From positions 62,001 through 126,000 of the forward strand of contig JAURWE010000122.1 of the NCBI GenBank assembly GCA_030655075.1: a stretch of 64,000 bases of DNA, written 5' to 3'. The DNA comes from Pararhizobium sp. GTDB lineage: Bacteria > Pseudomonadota > Alphaproteobacteria > Rhizobiales > Rhizobiaceae. Below, one piece after another: positions 59,051-64,000 of this stretch. The position numbers were made by a program, and so were the translations under genes. Within the stretch, counting starts at the first letter, position 1. Each line of letters starts with the position of its first letter. The notes beneath the pieces are model-generated. The model was not told where the DNA came from. It saw only the letters and a list, made by a program, of their open reading frames with translations, and searched no databases.

Positions 59051-59668
59051 ATGATTGTAATCGTGGACTATGATGTCGGGAATCTCGCGTCTGTGTGCAA
59101 CATGCTGCGCAAGGCCGGGGCTGACGCCGTGATATCGAGAGACGAGGACGAAATTCTCCGTGCCGACAAACTAGTGCTTCCGGGTGTCGGGCATTTCGAC
59201 TATGGCATGAAGATGTTGCAAGGGTCCGGTCTGCGGAACGCGCTCAACGTTTTTGCTCTGGAATTCCAGAGACCGGTTCTGGGCATTTGCTTGGGCGCGC
59301 AGATGCTCGGCAAGAAGAGCGCCGAGGGCGATCAACCGGGCCTCGGGTGGATCGACATGGAGTGCAGGCGTTTTCCGGGTACCGAAGGCTTCCGGGTCCC
59401 GCACATGGGATGGGCCGAGGTCAACCGAAAACAGCCCTCCATGCTTTTCGATGAGTCGGCGCCGGATGCGCGCTATTACTTCGTCCACAGCTATTATATG
59501 GCATGTGAAAACGAGCAGAACGTCGTTGCCACCTGCAATTATGGGATCGAATTCGCGTGTTCCGTCCAGCGAGATAACATTTTTGGAGTACAGTTCCATC
59601 CGGAGAAATCATTACGGCATGGCCTCGCCCTGATGCGAGCGTTCGCAGAGTACACGGCCAATGAATAG
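59051..59668 (+). CDS. hisH2: HisH-type glutaminase subunit for WbpG (HisH2)
   Basis: Class I glutamine amidotransferase of 205 residues, paralogue of histidine-pathway HisH. VDYDVGNLASVCNMLRKAGA at the N-terminus, nucleophile Cys80 in LGICLGAQMLGKKS and the His-Glu pair in GVQFHPEKS are intact. It would hydrolyse glutamine and pass ammonia through the HisF-like partner to WbpG. Cluster position, rather than sequence alone, distinguishes it from the housekeeping HisH. It overlaps the next gene by 8 bases. Confidence 0.88.
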   Translation: MIVIVDYDVGNLASVCNMLRKAGADAVISRDEDEILRADKLVLPGVGHFDYGMKMLQGSGLRNALNVFALEFQRPVLGICLGAQMLGKKSAEGDQPGLGWIDMECRRFPGTEGFRVPHMGWAEVNRKQPSMLFDESAPDARYYFVHSYYMACENEQNVVATCNYGIEFACSVQRDNIFGVQFHPEKSLRHGLALMRAFAEYTANE

Positions 59669-60422
59669 AACTCGCGTCATTCCGGTTCTATTGCTTCGCG
59701 GTCAGGGTCTTGTGAAGACCGTGAAGTTCAAGGACCCGAAGTATGTCGGTGATCCCATCAATGCGGTCCGCATCTTCAACGAAAAGGAAGTCGATGAGCT
59801 TGTTTTTCTGGACATTACCGCGACGGCCGAGAACCGGGATCCCCCCTTCGACCTGCTGAAGGATATTGCCGGAGAAGCCTTCATGCCGATGGCGTATGGC
59901 GGCGGACTGACATCCATAGAGCAGATTCGACGTGTCTTTGCGCTTGGGTTCGAAAAGGTCATTATCAACAGCGCCGTTTATGGAAACATCGGGCTCATCA
60001 GCGAAGCGGCCGCCATCTTCGGGTCGCAGGCCGTGGTATGCAGCGTGGATTTACGCAGAAACTGGATCGGTCACTATGAGCTCGTGGCGCGTTCAGGGAA
60101 AAAACGAGAGCCCGTCAGCCTTCGCGACCATTTGATTGCCGTCGATAAAGCCGGTGCCGGCGAAATTCTCGTCAATGCCGTAGACCGCGACGGGACGATG
60201 TCCGGCTATGATCTAAAGCTGATACGCGAGGTTAGCGATACCGTTTCCGTCCCGGTAATCGCCTGCGGCGGCGCTCGGAACGTCGAAGATTTTTCTGAAG
60301 CCGTTTCTGTTGGACATGCATCCGCAGTTGCGGCAGGAAGCATGTTTGTATTCTATGGCCCGCATCGGGCCGTCCTGATTAATTATCCCGAACGGGACCA
60401 ACTGAGCAGCAGGTTGCCCTGA
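59661..60422 (+). CDS. hisF2: HisF-type barrel partner (HisF2) with altered active site
   Basis: A 253-residue (beta-alpha)8-barrel related to imidazole-glycerol-phosphate synthase HisF. The barrel repeats are clear: DELVFLDITATAENR, PMAYGGGLTSIEQIRRVFAL, VNAVDRDGTMSGYDLKLI and VPVIACGGARNVEDF. The catalytic Asp11 of true HisF (CLDV) is replaced by Leu (IPVLLLRG), so it is not expected to catalyse the cyclase step and instead probably carries ammonia and/or docks HisH2 with WbpG. Overlaps hisH2. Confidence 0.88.
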   Translation: MNRTRVIPVLLLRGQGLVKTVKFKDPKYVGDPINAVRIFNEKEVDELVFLDITATAENRDPPFDLLKDIAGEAFMPMAYGGGLTSIEQIRRVFALGFEKVIINSAVYGNIGLISEAAAIFGSQAVVCSVDLRRNWIGHYELVARSGKKREPVSLRDHLIAVDKAGAGEILVNAVDRDGTMSGYDLKLIREVSDTVSVPVIACGGARNVEDFSEAVSVGHASAVAAGSMFVFYGPHRAVLINYPERDQLSSRLP

Positions 60423-60423
60423 C

Positions 60424-62271
60424 ATGTGCGGAATCGCAGGCCTAATCGCGAGTGCGGGAACACAGCCGTTTCCGGAAATCATACAGAAAATGACGGATGC
60501 CGTGACCCATCGCGGACCAAACGGCCAAGGAATATGGTTTCAGGGAAGCGTGGCTTTTGGGCACCGGCGGCTGTCAGTTATCGATCTGTCCGATCTCGGT
60601 AAGCAGCCGATGCTCGACGAGCAAACCGGCTGCGTCATTACTTATAACGGCGAGATCTACAACTACATCGAACTCCGAAATGAGCTCATCGCCCTCGGGC
60701 AACAGTTTCGGTCCGGGTCCGACACCGAGGTCCTGCTGAAGGCCTACGAGCAGTGGGGCACGGGTTGCGTCCGCAAATTCAACGGGATGTGGGCGTTTGC
60801 CATCTTCGATCCGAAGCGCAGTCTGGTGTTCTGTTCGCGCGACCGATTTGGCGTCAAGCCGTTTTACTATGCCGATACGGCAGCGGGCTTCGGTTTTGGA
60901 TCGGAAATACGCCAATTGCTGCCTCTGCTGGGAACGATCAAGGCGAGTGCACGCGTGGCTATGAACTTCCTTGTTTCGCGGGTTGCCGAAGACATAGAGG
61001 GATCTTTCTTTGCCGGCGTCCACAAGCTGCCCGGAGGGCATAACCTGATCTATCGGCTCAATAGCCGGTCCTACACGATCGAACGCTTCTACGAGCTCAC
61101 CGCAAATTCTGACGTCGCGCGTCTTGACGGCCGGCAGGCACTGGAAGCCTTCGATGCTCTCTTCCAAGACGCCATCCGGCTCCGGCTGCGTTCAGACGTC
61201 AAGGTTGGTACTTGTCTAAGCGGTGGCATGGACAGCTCGAGCATTGCGACGATTGCCGGTGAGATGTATCGAAACGATAGCGGCGGCCATGCGTTTTCCG
61301 CCATTACGGCAATCAGCGAAGACCCGTTGACGGACGAGTCAGGCTTCGCGAAACAGATCGTTGAGCAGTCAGGTTTAAATTGGCTCACCGTACGTCCTGA
61401 CTACAAAGATTTCAGCAATGCGATCGAGGCCGTGGTGCGAACCCAGGAAGAACCCTTCGCGAGCACCTCGATCTTCATGCAGTATTTCGTCATGCAGAGG
61501 GCCCGCCAGGCTGGGATTACTGTCCTACTCGATGGGCAAGGCGGGGACGAGACGCTGCTCGGGTATGAACGCTATTTTGCCGATCATCTGTTGGGGTCTC
61601 TGTTCTCCGCAAAGTTTGGTAGTGCTATGGGCGTGTTGAGCGGGCTTGGTCGCAACGGACGGCCCGGCGCTCTCAAGGCATTGCTCTGGAACCTTGCCTA
61701 TTTCAATTTGCCGAGCCTCAAACGATCGGGCATCCAGTTCCCAGGCAATCTGTTCCAGAAGCGGGCGCTCAAAGCACAGACCGCAAATCACAAAGATGCA
61801 GGCGCATCGGATCTCTTTGCACTGCAAAAGCGGGAGATCGATCGCACGAACCTGCCCGTGCTTCTGCGCTACGAGGACAAGAACTCGATGGCGCACGCGA
61901 TCGAAACTCGCCTGCCCTTCCTCGATTATCGGTTGGTGGAGTTCTCGACCTCGGTTGCCTCCGATTTGAAGCTTACAGATGGATGGGGAAAACATCTTCT
62001 CCGTAGGGCAATGGAGACTCGAATGCCTGCCGAAATTGTCTGGCGTAAGCACAAATTCGGCTTCGAATCCCCTGAGAGCCGATGGATGCGCAACCACGCC
62101 GACGCCATTGATGGGACCATTGCGTCATCGGACCTGATACGCTACGTGTGCAACCGAGAGGCGCTTGTGGGCGATGGCCTCAAGAAAATCAATCAAGGAC
62201 TACGCTGGCGACTGTTTTCATTGGCGAAGTGGGCAGAAACCTTCGCGCCTGCCGACCTGTCTTTTGAATGA
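60424..62271 (+). CDS. Asparagine synthase-like glutamine amidotransferase (AsnB family)
   Basis: A 615-residue enzyme with an N-terminal glutaminase domain (catalytic Cys2 in MCGIAGLIAS, then VTHRGPNGQG, YNGEIYNYIELR, SGSDTEVLLKAYEQWG) and a C-terminal synthetase domain with PP-loop CLSGGMDSSSIATIAG and the motif LLDGQGGDETLLGYER. In O-antigen clusters AsnB homologues amidate uronic acid carboxyls, as proposed for WbpS, so a uronamide product is likelier here than free asparagine. It begins 1 base after the hisF2 stop codon. Confidence 0.85.
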   Translation: MCGIAGLIASAGTQPFPEIIQKMTDAVTHRGPNGQGIWFQGSVAFGHRRLSVIDLSDLGKQPMLDEQTGCVITYNGEIYNYIELRNELIALGQQFRSGSDTEVLLKAYEQWGTGCVRKFNGMWAFAIFDPKRSLVFCSRDRFGVKPFYYADTAAGFGFGSEIRQLLPLLGTIKASARVAMNFLVSRVAEDIEGSFFAGVHKLPGGHNLIYRLNSRSYTIERFYELTANSDVARLDGRQALEAFDALFQDAIRLRLRSDVKVGTCLSGGMDSSSIATIAGEMYRNDSGGHAFSAITAISEDPLTDESGFAKQIVEQSGLNWLTVRPDYKDFSNAIEAVVRTQEEPFASTSIFMQYFVMQRARQAGITVLLDGQGGDETLLGYERYFADHLLGSLFSAKFGSAMGVLSGLGRNGRPGALKALLWNLAYFNLPSLKRSGIQFPGNLFQKRALKAQTANHKDAGASDLFALQKREIDRTNLPVLLRYEDKNSMAHAIETRLPFLDYRLVEFSTSVASDLKLTDGWGKHLLRRAMETRMPAEIVWRKHKFGFESPESRWMRNHADAIDGTIASSDLIRYVCNREALVGDGLKKINQGLRWRLFSLAKWAETFAPADLSFE

Positions 62272-62315
62272 CCGGCAACACGGGCAAACAGCTTATTCAG
62301 TGAATGGAGGTGCTA

Positions 62316-63164
62316 ATGGAGCGCGATCAGAAACGTTTCAATACGCCGTGGAAATTCGCGGTCTTAGCAATATTCCTGATTGTCGGGGTCGCGTCCGAGT
62401 TTGTTCCCGGCTCGGGCGTTCACGCCAGGCTGGATGCCCGCGAGGGCATCGGCAGCGCCTCCTTCACAGCCTCGCGGAAATTTCGCTATGGAGATATTTC
62501 GGCCCCTCAACTTGCCAACCTGAACTGGGCCTTGAGGCTATTGCCCGGTGGCGAGTTGCAGCAACGGTATGGCGAACGTCCAAGAATAAGGGATGTCGTT
62601 CTGGGCGAGATCATGCGGGTCGCCGATGCAGAACGGGTGATCGCAAACGCCGTGCTTGCAAAACTCTCCACCATGGACCCCAAAGCCGTCCAAGCCAGCG
62701 AAGAGAAATACAAGTCGGACCTTGAGGAACGAAAGAAAAAGCTCAACGCGGTGAAAGATTACTGGCCAGTGATAACCAACGTCAAGCGTGAGCAAACCCC
62801 GTGGGGCTACATGCTGGTAAGTTACAAATTAAAACTGCCTCAGGGGAAAAAATTCGAATTCCTTCCTTGCGCGCTCGAGTATGGCGACAACTTCGAGCCC
62901 AATCGGGGCAAGCTCGAATTTGACTGTCTTTTCATGCCCATGAGGGATGGGGTTTATCTCGCACGGCTACCAGACCCGGCTGGTTCGGATCTGTCGGATG
63001 TTACCCTCAAGATATCCGTCGACTATAGTCGCGCACTGATGGATATCGGCGCCGACAAGTATGTCGTGATGGATATGGTTACCCCGTCGATCCCGGAAAC
63101 TGCAACGCTTCTGGATGCATACAGCAAGATGAAGTCCATCCTCGACAACAAAGCATACTTCTGA
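62316..63164 (+). CDS. Membrane-anchored hypothetical protein of the polysaccharide cluster
   Basis: A 282-residue protein I do not recognise. One N-terminal hydrophobic helix (WKFAVLAIFLIVGVASEFVP) would anchor it, with the remainder periplasmic. A charged coiled-coil-like stretch (EEKYKSDLEERKKKLNAVKD) separates an N-terminal helical region from a beta-rich C-terminal region with two Cys (FLPCALEYGDNFEPN and LEFDCLFMP), which may form a disulfide. ATG 62316 has GGAGGTG 4-10 bases upstream and is preferred to ATG 62304. It lies between asnB and the probable polymerase, so a role in assembly or modification in the periplasm is possible. Confidence 0.65.
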   Translation: MERDQKRFNTPWKFAVLAIFLIVGVASEFVPGSGVHARLDAREGIGSASFTASRKFRYGDISAPQLANLNWALRLLPGGELQQRYGERPRIRDVVLGEIMRVADAERVIANAVLAKLSTMDPKAVQASEEKYKSDLEERKKKLNAVKDYWPVITNVKREQTPWGYMLVSYKLKLPQGKKFEFLPCALEYGDNFEPNRGKLEFDCLFMPMRDGVYLARLPDPAGSDLSDVTLKISVDYSRALMDIGADKYVVMDMVTPSIPETATLLDAYSKMKSILDNKAYF

Positions 63165-63336
63165 GCAGGCGCATATTGTTATGACAGCCTCATGAGGGAT
63201 CGAAGAGAGTTTTGGCCAAGTTTGCCAGCCAGTTAAGCGGCGACGTCAACCGAATATATCTTATAGAGTCCCATGAAGATGCGAACATAAACCACTATGA
63301 GAAAAGCTTGACCGTCTGGAGATCGAAACAGTGCAG

Positions 63337-64000
63337 ATGAAATACAAAATCTTGACAAGCTGGCGGCGAGAAGACCTGTTCTTGTTCATTGGCTTCTTAA
63401 TTTTTAGGTTTGCATTGGATATTTCGTACGAAAAATTTCTTTTCGTCGTATACTATTTCGATACTCCGATTAATTTCATGTATCAAACCAGCATAACACG
63501 GTACCTTTTCTCGCTGTTGTTGTTCATGCTGTTCACGACGGTATTGAGCGCGCGACCGCGCGACGTCACTAACGTTTTCTTGATCATGGCGACATTCTTT
63601 CTCGTGGGCCCGCTCACCAGTGAATTCGGACTGAATGCCGCTCGTCCGATTGAGCCGGTCATTTATACGATAAGCGCGCTGCTGCTGGTTGATCTTGTCT
63701 CCAGACTACCCATTCCCGACTTCATCTCCCGGATCCCGGTGCCGAAGGGGCCGCAGCTTGCCGTTGCGATTTCTGCGCTTGCCGTGCTCTACATGTTTGG
63801 GTTGGCCTATTTTTCGGGAGCCCTTGCCTATTTCAATCTCGATGTCCGTAAGGTCTACGCCTATCGCGACAAGGTCGCCGAACTCATCGACGTTGGCGTC
63901 CTCTCCTATATCAACCTTTGGGTCTACAAAGTTTTCACTATCTTCCTCGTTTGCGTGTGCTTGCTAAACAGGAAGTTTGGCTGGCTTGCCTGCGTCTTGG
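63337..64000 (+). CDS. Probable O-antigen/capsule polymerase (Wzy-like), 5' part
   Basis: The frame opens at ATG 63337 and is still open at the window end (221 codons). It encodes successive hydrophobic helices (LFLFIGFLIFRFALDI, YLFSLLLFMLFTTVLS, VFLIMATFFLVGPL, AVAISALAVLYMFGLAYFSG) and a loop, VRKVYAYRDKVAELID, resembling the Val-Tyr-x-x-Arg periplasmic loop of Wzy-type polymerases. Typical members have 400-450 residues, so about half is missing. The presence of a flippase and an initiating transferase in the same cluster supports a Wzx/Wzy assembly route. Confidence 0.65.
   Translation, partial: MKYKILTSWRREDLFLFIGFLIFRFALDISYEKFLFVVYYFDTPINFMYQTSITRYLFSLLLFMLFTTVLSARPRDVTNVFLIMATFFLVGPLTSEFGLNAARPIEPVIYTISALLLVDLVSRLPIPDFISRIPVPKGPQLAVAISALAVLYMFGLAYFSGALAYFNLDVRKVYAYRDKVAELIDVGVLSYINLWVYKVFTIFLVCVCLLNRKFGWLACVL

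Noticed and set aside
1..64000. CRISPR array, insertion sequence, integrase or phage genes
   Set aside because: I saw no regularly spaced repeats, transposase motifs or phage structural genes; the only dispersed-repeat type element recognised is the RIME-like sequence.

Overview
The window looks like chromosomal DNA of a Rhizobiales alphaproteobacterium (Rhizobium/Agrobacterium/Sinorhizobium group). Supporting evidence: a RirA iron regulator, a CbrA-type kinase beside a phasin, a PhyR/NepR general stress locus, a rhizobial bcsA-bcsB-TPR-bcsN cellulose operon, a RIME-type intergenic palindromic repeat, and a tRNA-His that lacks the extra 5' G and carries A73. From memory, the order cbrA - phasin - mmsA - iron-binding protein - rirA - dpp resembles Sinorhizobium meliloti, so the first ~30 kb is probably conserved core.

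Layout. 1-6.4 kb: iron ABC permease (partial), CbrA-like hybrid-length PAS kinase, phasin with two TGC-N3-GCA operator-like repeats, tRNA-His. 6.8-14.5 kb: cellulose synthesis operon. 14.5-19.7 kb: LysR regulator, small monooxygenase-fold protein, methylmalonate-semialdehyde dehydrogenase, DUF898 membrane protein and M48 protease. 19.7-29.1 kb: ferric iron binding protein, rirA, a stand-alone receiver, a LuxR-type regulator, and a complete dipeptide-type ABC operon followed by a RidA protein. 29.1-38.1 kb: a signalling and general-stress region. It has a CHASE3 kinase, a receiver, a REC-HisKA_2 kinase, phyR and nepR, a second divergent nepR-like gene, and several small genes preceded by GGAAC-N16/17-CGTT promoters, the signature of EcfG-type sigma factors. 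38.1-39.4 kb: D-amino-acid dehydrogenase-type oxidoreductase.

39.4-64 kb: a surface polysaccharide (O-antigen or capsule) cluster of visibly different, more AT-rich composition at its left end. It encodes an initiating sugar transferase, a WbpM/FlaA1-type dehydratase, a UDP-HexNAc dehydrogenase with WbpB/WbpD/WbpE homologues (the UDP-2,3-diacetamido-uronic acid route), WbpG with HisH/HisF paralogues (conversion of acetamido to acetamidino), an AsnB-type amidotransferase, a formyltransferase-like protein, a flippase, a CDP-glycerol-phosphotransferase-like protein and the start of a probable polymerase.

The most interesting part lies inside it, at 47.7-54.1 kb. Five translationally linked or closely spaced genes match, function by function, the Campylobacter jejuni O-methyl phosphoramidate capsule pathway (Cj1416-Cj1420). 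These are a nucleotidyltransferase fused to a PEP-synthase-like (glutamine kinase-like) protein, a class I glutamine amidotransferase, a second nucleotidyltransferase and two methyltransferases. I infer that this organism decorates its surface glycan with a phosphoramidate or a related P-N modification. The fused architecture is unusual as far as I know. The CDP-amidate kinase (Cj1415-like) and a clear phosphoramidyl transferase are not visible in the window.
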